From positions 1 to 5,788 of the forward strand of contig JAATVT010000245.1 in NCBI GenBank assembly GCA_014523685.1: 5,788 bases of DNA, given 5' to 3'. The notes under the pieces are model-generated. The model saw nothing but the letters and a program-made list of their open reading frames with translations, did no database searches and had not been told where the DNA came from. The DNA is from Nitrososphaerales archaeon TH5893. Lineage in GTDB: Archaea; Thermoproteota; Nitrososphaeria; Nitrososphaerales; Nitrososphaeraceae. Below, piece by piece: positions 1 to 5,280 of the stretch (its first letter is position 1; every line of letters starts with the position of its first letter). A program made the position numbers and the translations under genes.

Positions 1-299
1 TAACCGATTTCTTCTGCCATTTCTCTAAAAGCTGCTTGCATTGGAGTTTCATCATTTTCTATTTTACCGGCAGGTATTTCTAACATTGTCTTTCCTGTAG
101 CGTGTCTATATTGAACCACAAATATTATGTTGTGATCATCACGAACAGGAATAATACCGACTGAGGGTAAGTGTTCGATGATTTCTTTTTTTATCATTTT
201 TTTGTCTAGTTGAAACCGATCAATCCTAACAGAAATATTTCCCCTATAGATTTTATTAGAGCCTAGTAATCTTATCTTTTGTTTATTAGTTTTCTGCAT
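1..299 (-). CDS. NUDIX hydrolase, probably ADP-ribose pyrophosphatase-like (partial, C-terminus outside window)
   Basis: The 99 visible residues end in a complete Nudix box: G78, E84, R92-E93, E96-E97 and G99 have exactly the GX5EX7REUXEEXG spacing. These residues bind the divalent metal and catalyse cleavage of nucleoside diphosphates linked to another group X. The preceding segment (VVQYRHATG at 61-69, then LEIPAGKIE at 73-81) is the usual layout of the ADP-ribose pyrophosphatase branch, which recycles ADP-ribose in the cytoplasm. The ATG at 299-297 is chosen because an in-frame stop lies seven codons upstream and the N-terminus has the length expected before the domain. Roughly the last 70-90 residues should lie to the left of the window. 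The gene points away from the RAM-domain gene, so the two do not share a transcript. The family is certain; the substrate is inferred. Confidence 0.93.
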   Translation of the reverse strand, partial: MQKTNKQKIRLLGSNKIYRGNISVRIDRFQLDKKMIKKEIIEHLPSVGIIPVRDDHNIIFVVQYRHATGKTMLEIPAGKIENDETPMQAAFREMAEEIG

Positions 300-676
300 T
301 TCAGATTCCGTTATATCTTACTTCATGTCTCTATTGTATTTTTTTGTATTGACAATCAAGTTTCACTTAACTTTCAATGATGTATACCCTCTTGAAATCG
401 GGAATTTTTGTCCCTTCAAAAGGACCAAAATCTCAATAAATAGTAATATAAGATCACTTCGTCGTCGCGATGGTTGTAAGATGAGATGCACGTTTGGTTA
501 TTGCGGATTAGCTTTCTTATTTCCTACGCTGGTTTATAGGAATAAATGATCGTGATATATTAGGTAGTAAGGCAAAACTTGAAAGTCAATACTATCATTT
601 ACTAAGAAACAGTATTGGAATTAAATGTGTGCTCATAGTACCCATTAGCACTGGCAGTTTACCTTATATCCTTCGA
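300..676. other. Divergent intergenic region without a convincing gene
   Basis: This is the gap between the minus-strand NUDIX gene and the plus-strand RAM-domain gene. A 74-codon open frame at 325-549 has low-complexity, basic and cysteine-containing content, no ribosome-binding site and no family resemblance, so I treat it as chance. Small details are a repeated TTGTATT around 334-351 and GATATATTAG at 554-563, which resembles a TATA element but lies about 115 bases before the next gene. Both divergent promoters are expected here. Confidence 0.6.
664..669 (+). promoter_or_regulatory. Possible TATA box for the RAM-domain gene
   Basis: TTATAT is centred about 31 bases before a TTG at 698. 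With the usual archaeal spacing of about 26-27 bases, transcription would start near 693, giving an almost leaderless message that starts at the TTG. If this is right, the ATG at 677 would lie outside the transcript. A six-base AT-rich match in AT-rich DNA is weak evidence. Confidence 0.3.
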
Positions 677-928
677 ATGCAATTACAGATTATCATATTG
701 TCTATAGCATATGTGTTAATTTTACTAGATTATGACTACCCTGATAATGAGGTCATGAGTCAATTAAACATGTTGCCTTCTGTTGTAGAGGTAAACAAAG
801 TGGAGGGGCCATATGATATTGTTGTAAAGTTGTCAGATGATAATATGAGCGTATTAAAAGAATCTATAGGAAAGTATATGATACGAATCCGCGGAATACA
901 ATCCACATTGACATTGATGGAAGAGTGA
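677..928 (+). CDS. Stand-alone Lrp/AsnC-type ligand-binding (RAM) domain protein
   Basis: The 83-residue product is a single RAM domain, the alpha-beta sandwich that in Lrp/AsnC regulators binds amino acids or other small effectors and drives oligomer formation. It begins with the first strand AYVLILLDYD (11-20), followed by a helix and LPSVVEVNKVEGPYDIVVK (33-51), whose GPYDIVVK is the family signature. It ends with RGIQSTLTL (72-80). There is no helix-turn-helix, so it cannot bind DNA alone. It may modulate full-length regulators by mixed oligomers or act as an effector sensor, both of which are inference. Start choice is uncertain: the ATG at 677 is used, GTG 629 would add an unusual tail, and TTG 698 would give a typical 76-residue form beginning MSIAYVLI and suits the TATA-like box. 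No strong ribosome-binding site is visible before any of them. Confidence 0.87.
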   Translation: MQLQIIILSIAYVLILLDYDYPDNEVMSQLNMLPSVVEVNKVEGPYDIVVKLSDDNMSVLKESIGKYMIRIRGIQSTLTLMEE

Positions 929-1379
929 TTGTTGGTGCCCCTAAATTTATCCTACATATAGCTAGAAACTGATCACATTCAATAAGTAAGAAGGTAGTTT
1001 TAGCATAGGGTCAGGGTCAGGAATATAATTATTATGAAGGTGAAGATTAGATAATAGAAAAACTAGAAAAGCCCAACCCGAGTTTTCTAAAATGCGGCCT
1101 CAAGCAACTCCAATTACAATCTGAATAAAACCTAAGGACAACAATATTTGTATGCGGTTGATAATATTATATGAAAGGTTTGTGCTTTGCACGATTTTAT
1201 ATTGCATTAAATCCCAAACCAAGTACAAAAAGCAAGATAAGTTTCTTAAAAATCGACTAGAACAGCTACCTTTAAGGGGAGGGAAGGTATAATACAATAG
1301 TACAATATCTGCGTGACTACAGTGAAAGATCAAAAAAAGGTAGGGGTGAGATTGTATTAAGGTAATAAGAGAATCTGCT
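929..1379. other. Intergenic region with short repeats, no convincing gene
   Basis: No plus-strand gene is visible. A 95-codon minus-strand frame (1387-1100) starts inside the response-regulator gene and has leucine, serine and cysteine-rich content without a recognisable domain; I regard it as chance. The gap contains a doubled GGGTCA unit at 1008-1020 and an inverted repeat at 1055-1089. A TATAAT-like run at 1289-1294 and GTATTAA at 1354-1360 are possible promoter elements for the response regulator, neither well placed enough to call. Confidence 0.55.
1055..1089. repeat. Small inverted repeat with a duplicated left arm
   Basis: TAGAAAA occurs at 1055-1061 and again at 1064-1070. Its complement TTTTCTA is at 1083-1089. 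The inner copy forms a 7-base-pair stem with a 12-base C-rich loop. The outer copy pairs over nine bases (TAGAAAA-ACT with AGTTTTCTA) if one A is bulged. Two mutually exclusive hairpins are therefore possible. It could be the 3' end signal of the RAM-domain gene, which stops about 130 bases earlier, or a protein-binding site. Confidence 0.35.
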
Positions 1380-1865
1380 GTGTTCACCCATCATGATTCT
1401 CCCCCTACAACGACTTTGTCTAATAGGCAAGAAACCCTTACTCAAAATGGAAAAGAGGTGCAACAGGAACTATCACCCAAGAGTAAGCGCGTTCTAATTG
1501 TAGATGATGATCCTGATATTACTTTAACATTTAAAAAAGGTTTAGAAGCAGAGAATGAAAAGAGCAGTAATCTATTCTTTGAAGTAAGTACTTATAACGA
1601 TCCTATAAATGCACTCTCAGAATTTAAACCAAATTTGTATGATCTCTTGCTCGTAGACATCAATATGCCAAAGATGGATGGTTTGGAATTTTCTGCAAAA
1701 ATACTAGAACAAGATATCAACGTTAGAGTTTGTTTTATTACTGCTACAGAAATAAACACTAGGGCATTAAGAGAACAATACTCATCTTTGAGCATTGGAT
1801 GCTTCATTAAGAAACCAGTCACGATAGAGAATTTAGTTGAAAGAGTAAAGGCAGAATTGAATTAA
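1380..1865 (+). CDS. Single-domain response regulator (CheY-like receiver)
   Basis: The 161-residue protein has a polar N-terminal tail (1-36) and then one receiver domain. Visible hallmarks are the acidic pocket DDD at 42-44 after strand RVLIVDDD, the phospho-acceptor D93 in LLVDINMPKMDG (90-101), the switch threonine T121 in FITATE, and the conserved lysine K145 before P146 in FIKKPV. All residues needed for phosphorylation by a histidine kinase are present. No DNA-binding or enzymatic output domain follows, so it should act by protein contact or as a phosphate relay. No kinase gene is in the window. GTG 1380 is used as start because the downstream options (TTG 1416, GTG 1458) only shorten the tail. 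A weak start signal leaves the true N-terminus open. The domain call is certain; the pathway is unknown. Confidence 0.93.
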   Translation: MFTHHDSPPTTTLSNRQETLTQNGKEVQQELSPKSKRVLIVDDDPDITLTFKKGLEAENEKSSNLFFEVSTYNDPINALSEFKPNLYDLLLVDINMPKMDGLEFSAKILEQDINVRVCFITATEINTRALREQYSSLSIGCFIKKPVTIENLVERVKAELN

Positions 1866-1872
1866 ATTGGAG

Positions 1873-1918
1873 CACGTCCTTAACGTGAATCACGCTTTAT
1901 GCCTATGGAGAATCCATA
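1873..1918. repeat. Two adjacent hairpins after the response-regulator gene
   Basis: CACGT (1873-1877) pairs with ACGTG (1883-1887), and an overlapping palindrome CGTGA-A-TCACG occupies 1884-1894, so the middle arm can pair with either side. Ten bases on, TATGGA-GAA-TCCATA (1904-1918) is a perfect six-base stem with a three-base loop. They start eight bases after the stop codon. They could end or stabilise the transcript or be operators. No strong T-run follows, which is against a simple oligo-T terminator. Confidence 0.45.
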
Positions 1919-2059
1919 CATATAGTAATAAGATAAAATAAGAAGGTTGAGCTGTCTCCTAATTAAGATCTGCTTTGTTGCTGCAGGGGAAAATTATTTT
2001 GATAAGTTCAGATTAAGGAAAAAGCAGCAGGATAAAGTAGCATGTAGTGACACAAGTAT

Positions 2060-2221
2060 TTACCAAAAAACATTCACATCTCCTAACATATTATCAACAT
2101 GTAAAATACCTTGGATAGGTTCAGAAACTAGTCCAATCCCAATAAAGTCTAGAACAAAGTTAGCTACCTTGAAAGTTGGTACAATGCTCCATAGGAGAAT
2201 ATTAGAATAATTAGTGGCTTT
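2060..2221 (-). pseudogene. Possible gene remnant, 53 open codons without a start
   Basis: Between a TAG (2224-2222) and a TAA (2062-2060) the minus strand reads 53 codons. The segment includes VANFVLDFIGIGLVSEP and HVDNMLGDVNVFW, a balance of hydrophobic and acidic residues more like a real protein than random AT-rich DNA. There is no ATG, GTG or TTG at its beginning, so it cannot be an intact gene. It may be the tail of a gene destroyed when the neighbouring mscL region was joined. The opposite strand is also open here, so chance is a serious alternative. Confidence 0.2.
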
Positions 2222-2228
2222 CTATATT
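2221..2228 (+). promoter_or_regulatory. Possible TATA box for mscL
   Basis: TCTATATT is centred about 37 bases before the TTG at 2262. The usual archaeal spacing would place transcription start near 2251-2253, giving a leader of about ten bases and favouring the TTG over the GTG at 2214. Only a short AT-rich match supports it. Confidence 0.3.
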
Positions 2229-2261
2229 AGGACGAATTGGTTACATTGCGAACATAGAACA

Positions 2262-2642
2262 TTGAGTACAGCCGACACGCCTCCTGAAGTAAGAAGAAGA
2301 ACACTAGCTCAAGAGTTCTTTGATTTCCTCAAGACTTTTGGGATAATAGGTCTGGCTATTGCGTTTGTCATCGGTCAGGCAGCATCAAGATTGGTAACTG
2401 CTTTTGTAAACGACATAATAGATCCAATCATTGGGTTTTTTCTTCCAGCGGGAAGTCTTGAATCAGTAAGTTTTACAGTTACTAACCTAGCAGGTACGAC
2501 TACGGAGTTTAGGATTGGAGATCTGATATCAACCATAATTGACTTCATCATAATCGCTTTACTAGTGTTCCTCGCATACAGACAACTAGCCAAACACGGG
2601 TTTGTAGAAGATAAAACAAAGCCTGCAGAAGAGAAGAAATAA
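2262..2642 (+). CDS. mscL: Large-conductance mechanosensitive channel MscL
   Basis: The product (126 residues from this start) is a pressure-relief channel that opens when membrane tension rises in hypo-osmotic shock and releases small solutes; MscL forms a pentamer. The family layout is complete. The N-terminal amphipathic helix LAQEFFDFLKTF is at 15-26. TM1, with IGLAIAFVIGQAASRLVTAF, is at about 28-49, and the family hallmark NDIIDPIIGFFLP follows at 50-62. Then come an extracellular loop and TM2, DFIIIALLVFLAYR, at about 99-112. The tail is charged and lysine/glutamate-rich. GTG 2214 would lengthen the protein by 16 residues unlike MscL N-termini, while TTG 2262 starts MSTADTPPEVRRR and suits the TATA-like box at 2221-2228; the GTG start cannot be excluded. 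The gene appears to be transcribed alone. Confidence 0.93.
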   Translation: MSTADTPPEVRRRTLAQEFFDFLKTFGIIGLAIAFVIGQAASRLVTAFVNDIIDPIIGFFLPAGSLESVSFTVTNLAGTTTEFRIGDLISTIIDFIIIALLVFLAYRQLAKHGFVEDKTKPAEEKK

Positions 2643-2672
2643 AAACCATACCACTTTTGCAGCCCCCACATC

Positions 2673-2786
2673 ATGGCGTATATACTTGGCCTGTCATTTT
2701 CTATATTGGCTACAGTTATTTGGGTCTATACGGTTTTAATCCATGGATATAAGATTGGGGTGGATCAGTGCAATATATTTTCTTAA
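2673..2786 (+). CDS. Possible 37-residue single-helix membrane peptide
   Basis: An ATG frame of 37 codons encodes one hydrophobic segment (LGLSFSILATVIWVYTVLI, residues 5-23) followed by a short polar tail. It overlaps the first 19 bases of the deacetylase-like gene in another frame, so its translation could be coupled to that gene. No ribosome-binding site precedes it, and a hydrophobic frame of this size can arise by chance. It is offered because it fills the only gap between mscL and the cluster. Confidence 0.27.
   Translation: MAYILGLSFSILATVIWVYTVLIHGYKIGVDQCNIFS
2757..2762 (+). promoter_or_regulatory. Ribosome-binding site deciding the deacetylase start
   Basis: GGGGTG ends five bases before the GTG at 2768 and matches the GGTG core complementary to the archaeal 16S rRNA 3' end. 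This supports the GTG as start, which also places the SHDVDW motif at the very N-terminus as in related proteins. Confidence 0.55.
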
Positions 2787-3538
2787 GCCATGATGTTGAC
2801 TGGCGAAAACAAGGGGCATCCAGAGAGCATATCCTTAAACGAATACAACGCTTCGATAAGGTCACTATTAATAATCTTGGAGTAAGGAATCCATACTATA
2901 ATATTCCAGATTATATGGCGATAGAAGATAGATACGGGGTGAAGTCAACATTTTTCTTCAGGACCATCTACGAAGATGGGGATTTCAGCGATTACGAAGA
3001 TGATATTCAGGCTTTGATTAATGGAGGATGGGAAATAGGATTGCATAGCGATCCCAAATCCACAAATAGTCTGGAAAAACTAGCGGGTGAAAAAAAGCAA
3101 TTAGAATTAATTGCGAATCATCCCATTATAGCAAATAGGGTGCATTACTTAAATAGTGATATGGAATTAGCCTTTAAGTTGCAATATCTCGGGTTCACTT
3201 ACGATTCATCTGCAAAGAAGGTCAAAGATCGAATAACTAAGGACGATATGGGATATTACAAGATCGGGAATCTAATAGAATTTCCCATTACACTGATGGA
3301 TGCATACATATTTACCTACATGAAAATCAAAGAATCCCAAATAGTTACTCTATTCGAGAAAACGTTGGATTTGTGCAAAAATCTGAAAAAAGATATTCTA
3401 ACAGTTATCTGGCACGATAATGTCTTGAAAATGATCGGAGGTAGAATGTATTCCAGTATTCTACAATATCTAACATCTCGACATGATATACAAATATGCA
3501 GAGGTATTGACCTGGCAAGAATGATCAACCAGACCTAA
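2768..3538 (+). CDS. Polysaccharide deacetylase-like (NodB/CE4 fold) protein
   Basis: The 256-residue protein has the pattern of the carbohydrate esterase 4 / polysaccharide deacetylase superfamily, whose members remove N- or O-acetyl groups from glycans. It shows LSHDVDW at 6-12 (D9 and D11 at the position of the catalytic and metal aspartates), KSTFFFR at 59-65, GWEIGLHSD at 87-95 (H93 at the metal site), FTYDSS at 143-148, EFPIT at 171-175 and VIWHDN at 213-218 (H216 at the late catalytic histidine site). The usual second histidine of the HxxxH-type motif is not visible after H93, so the metal site is altered or the protein has a different role. No signal peptide is seen, suggesting it works in the cytoplasm on a precursor. 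It is 17 bases from the acyltransferase and almost certainly co-transcribed. The fold is likely; the substrate is unknown. Confidence 0.85.
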   Translation: MQYIFLSHDVDWRKQGASREHILKRIQRFDKVTINNLGVRNPYYNIPDYMAIEDRYGVKSTFFFRTIYEDGDFSDYEDDIQALINGGWEIGLHSDPKSTNSLEKLAGEKKQLELIANHPIIANRVHYLNSDMELAFKLQYLGFTYDSSAKKVKDRITKDDMGYYKIGNLIEFPITLMDAYIFTYMKIKESQIVTLFEKTLDLCKNLKKDILTVIWHDNVLKMIGGRMYSSILQYLTSRHDIQICRGIDLARMINQT

Positions 3539-3555
3539 CTATAGTGATATCAACG

Positions 3556-4524
3556 ATGAGTAAAATATCCCCCTTTGCAAGTCTAGAAAATTCTAAATTG
3601 TATTCTAGCCATGTTTCAATAGGGAAAGATGCAAGACTAACAGATGTTGAAATTAAAGCAAGGGAAATAACGGTAAAATCGGGAGCAGTTCTAACTGGCT
3701 GTAAAATTTTTTCAGACGGAAATATTGTGATAGGACAAGGTACTACGATCAAAGAACGGACAATAATTAATGCTTTCAAGTCAGTATTCATTGGCAACCA
3801 CGTTATTATCGATAGAGATGTATTCATCGGTGGAATGCAGAGTGAACAGAGCGCGCTAAAGGTCGGAAATCAGTCTGTTATCCTTTTCAGATCTTACCTT
3901 AATACGACTAGAAGAATAATCCTCGGAAATAATGTTGGCATAGGAGGTTATTGTCTTATTTTTACACACAGCGCTTGGCAAAACGTGTTGGAAGGTAACC
4001 CTTACAAATTTGCCGACGTCGAAATAAAAGATAACTCTTGGCTGCCATGGAATGTGACCGTTCTACCAGGAGTAACCATTGAAAAAGATGCGACTATTGG
4101 AAGTGGGTCCACCGTAACGAGGAATATTCCCCAATCAGTTTTTGCAGCTGGTGTCCCAGCCAAAGTTATTCGTCAGAAAAACTCAAAGCACCCTTCTTTA
4201 GAAGACAGAAGCGTAATATTACAAGGCATTCTTAAAGACTTTTATCAGTATGCTGCCAACTTTCTCAAACTGAAAGATTTAAAATTTAGTCAAAAGGGGG
4301 ACATGACGATTGAATACGGAAATACCAGGATGATATATACATTTGACTTCAAACATTTTGGACGAAATGATATCGTCTTATCATTCAAGATTCCAGAGAG
4401 GATAAAGAGACAAAACATGTGGATAGAGTTAGATAGTAAACGTTCAAACTCTTCCTACGATCTAGCAAATCATTTCATTACATTTGTTAGACGGTATGGG
4501 ATCAAGATAAGCACCGAATATTAA
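3556..4524 (+). CDS. Left-handed beta-helix (hexapeptide-repeat) acyltransferase
   Basis: Residues about 17-206 (of 322) form imperfect hexapeptide repeats of a left-handed beta-helix, the fold of acetyltransferases using acetyl-CoA or a similar donor; active forms are trimers. The late part resembles the maltose/galactoside O-acetyltransferase group: NNVGIGGY (125-132), IFTHSAW (135-141) with H138 as the probable catalytic histidine, GVTIEKDATIGSGSTV (172-187) and AAGVPAKVIR (197-206). Residues 207-322 are an additional region with strand-like segments ending HFITFVRRYGIKIS, which I cannot assign. ATG 3556 is chosen over GTG 3544 because GTGAT at 3544-3548 fits a ribosome-binding site seven bases before it. 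The stop overlaps the next ATG by one base. With the deacetylase-like gene it probably tailors acyl groups on a surface glycan or its lipid-linked precursor; this is inference. Confidence 0.9.
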   Translation: MSKISPFASLENSKLYSSHVSIGKDARLTDVEIKAREITVKSGAVLTGCKIFSDGNIVIGQGTTIKERTIINAFKSVFIGNHVIIDRDVFIGGMQSEQSALKVGNQSVILFRSYLNTTRRIILGNNVGIGGYCLIFTHSAWQNVLEGNPYKFADVEIKDNSWLPWNVTVLPGVTIEKDATIGSGSTVTRNIPQSVFAAGVPAKVIRQKNSKHPSLEDRSVILQGILKDFYQYAANFLKLKDLKFSQKGDMTIEYGNTRMIYTFDFKHFGRNDIVLSFKIPERIKRQNMWIELDSKRSNSSYDLANHFITFVRRYGIKISTEY

Positions 4525-4862
4525 TGATGGATAAGATTGTTATACTTATCAAAAAATGCATTTGTAACCCTTGCCAATTCCTTGCCATATTTGTAATATT
4601 TTGCTTTATAGGTTTTTTCAGTGCACTCAATATTCACTTTTGCCCTTCCAGTCAGAATGTCTATGAGATGCTATGCAGGACAAATTTAGTGTGTCATTCA
4701 TTGACGATGAAGGGAGCATCACAGTACCTAAGCCTGTCAGACCTGAAAATGACTACATCTCAATATCAACAGTTTGGAGTTAATTTATATGTCATATGCA
4801 GGACAAATTTAGTGTGTCATTCATTGACGATGAAGGGAGTATCATTGTACCTAAGTCTGTGA
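4524..4862 (+). CDS. Possible small membrane protein, start overlapping the acyltransferase stop
   Basis: This 112-codon frame begins in a TAATG junction with the acyltransferase, a typical translational-coupling arrangement. Residues 1-20 are basic and cysteine-containing (KKCICNPC), and about 18-38 form one hydrophobic helix (FLAIFVIFCFIGFFSAL). From residue 51 the frame runs through both copies of the duplicated gene start at 4672-4879, out of phase with the protein encoded there, so CRTNLVCHSLTMKG appears twice, 41 residues apart. The second half is therefore probably a shadow reading. The first 50 residues could be a real membrane peptide whose original end was lost at the duplication. 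No family is recognised. Confidence 0.35.
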   Translation: MMDKIVILIKKCICNPCQFLAIFVIFCFIGFFSALNIHFCPSSQNVYEMLCRTNLVCHSLTMKGASQYLSLSDLKMTTSQYQQFGVNLYVICRTNLVCHSLTMKGVSLYLSL

Positions 4863-4879
4863 GACCAACTATTGACTAT
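4672..4879 (+). repeat. Direct repeat duplicating the start of the downstream gene
   Basis: Copy A is 4672-4756 and copy B 4795-4879, offset by 123 bases (41 codons). The first 45 bases, including the start codon, are identical (4672-4716 and 4795-4839). The following 40 bases match at 29 positions, and beyond that no similarity is visible. The offset keeps both copies in the same frame, yet the copies are separated by about 38 unrelated bases containing a stop codon. Confidence 0.9.
4673..4783 (+). pseudogene. Truncated duplicate of the downstream gene's N-terminus (36 codons)
   Basis: The frame starts MQDKFSVSFIDDEGS, identical to the first 15 residues of the protein at 4796, stays similar to about residue 28 (TVPKPVRPENDY against IVPKSVRPTIDY), then diverges and ends at TAA 4781-4783, 12 bases before the intact copy's ATG. 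Of the differences, four codons change silently (S15, V22, P24, Y28), suggesting some history of selection rather than pure decay. It may be a gene-fragment relic, a leader ORF that affects translation of the next gene, or a short functional peptide. Confidence 0.55.
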
Positions 4880-5269
4880 GAAGTAACTCATCTTGGGAAT
4901 AAAAAAGGGGCCAGGCAACAGTTCCGCCATAAGAATTTACATATCAGAGATTATGGTGACTATTATACGATTCATATTGATAACATTGATCCTAGGAAAG
5001 ATCCCTTGGGTCACCTACTAATCGATGCCCCCGAATTTCTAATAAGCATTATATCTGCCGTTTCGATTGGAAAGCTGGTTGGTTCCGCAATTGGCAAGAG
5101 CAAGAGAACAGAAGATGACAATAAAGGAACTCAATTGTCGAACAGAATAGCAGCAGGATGCATAATAGGTTCGGCAGCCATAAATTCCTATATGGCCACT
5201 CTTATTCTCAAGAAAATATTTGGAGGAGTTAATAGTTTTAGATCATCAGAATTCCAACTGGGCGAATGA
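4796..5269 (+). CDS. Unknown protein with acidic N-terminus and two C-terminal membrane segments
   Basis: I do not recognise this 157-residue protein. The soluble N-terminal part (1-72) contains FSVSFIDDEGS (5-15) and a strongly patterned stretch RDYGDYYTIHIDNIDPRKDP (51-70) that reads like a conserved small beta domain. Two hydrophobic segments follow at about 73-100 (LIDAPEFLISIISAVSIGKL, then glycine-rich) and 116-138 (NRIAAGCIIGSAAINSYMATL), joined by a charged loop (KSKRTEDDNK). It is probably membrane-anchored. Start ATG 4796 is supported by the duplicated copy preserving the same ATG; GGAG at 4776-4779 is too far upstream to be a good ribosome-binding site. It lies on the same strand as the deacetylase/acyltransferase pair but after a gap of about 270 bases, so membership of that operon is possible, not shown. 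Confidence 0.75.
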   Translation: MQDKFSVSFIDDEGSIIVPKSVRPTIDYEVTHLGNKKGARQQFRHKNLHIRDYGDYYTIHIDNIDPRKDPLGHLLIDAPEFLISIISAVSIGKLVGSAIGKSKRTEDDNKGTQLSNRIAAGCIIGSAAINSYMATLILKKIFGGVNSFRSSEFQLGE

Positions 5270-5280
5270 TCCTAAGATAA

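Larger units (their letters stand above)
1866..2261. other. Intergenic region between response regulator and mscL
   Basis: Beyond the two hairpins at its left end, this gap has no gene I can defend. A plus-strand open frame at 1947-2210 (TTG start, 87 codons) has no ribosome-binding site and no domain. On the minus strand 2221-2060 is open for 53 codons with protein-like content but no start codon. A short CTCC-ATA-GGAG hairpin is at 2187-2197. Confidence 0.5.

Noticed and set aside
325..549. 74-codon plus-strand open frame upstream of the RAM-domain gene
   Set aside because: No ribosome-binding site, no domain, and an amino-acid mix typical of translated AT-rich noncoding DNA.
1008..1020. 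Doubled GGGTCA unit as a possible tandem repeat or operator
   Set aside because: Only two units, no symmetry and no placement relative to a gene start that would support a function.
1100..1387. 95-codon minus-strand open frame in the gap before the response regulator
   Set aside because: It starts inside the response-regulator gene, is rich in Leu, Ser and Cys without membrane or domain pattern, and lacks a start signal.
1592..1822. Minus-strand frame across the response regulator
   Set aside because: It is the antisense shadow of the receiver domain, whose motifs are all on the plus strand.
1947..2210. 87-codon plus-strand frame with a TTG start before mscL
   Set aside because: No ribosome-binding site, basic Ser/Thr/Lys-rich content typical of a shadow, and the opposite strand reads more like protein over part of it.
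2375..2674. Minus-strand frame across mscL
   Set aside because: Shadow of the MscL coding sequence.
3316..3827. Two minus-strand frames across the deacetylase and acyltransferase
   Set aside because: Shadows of two well-supported plus-strand genes.
4672..4879. CRISPR-like or mobile-element explanation of the direct repeat
   Set aside because: Only two copies, each starting with the gene's own start codon and coding in frame; no transposase, terminal inverted repeats or spacer series.
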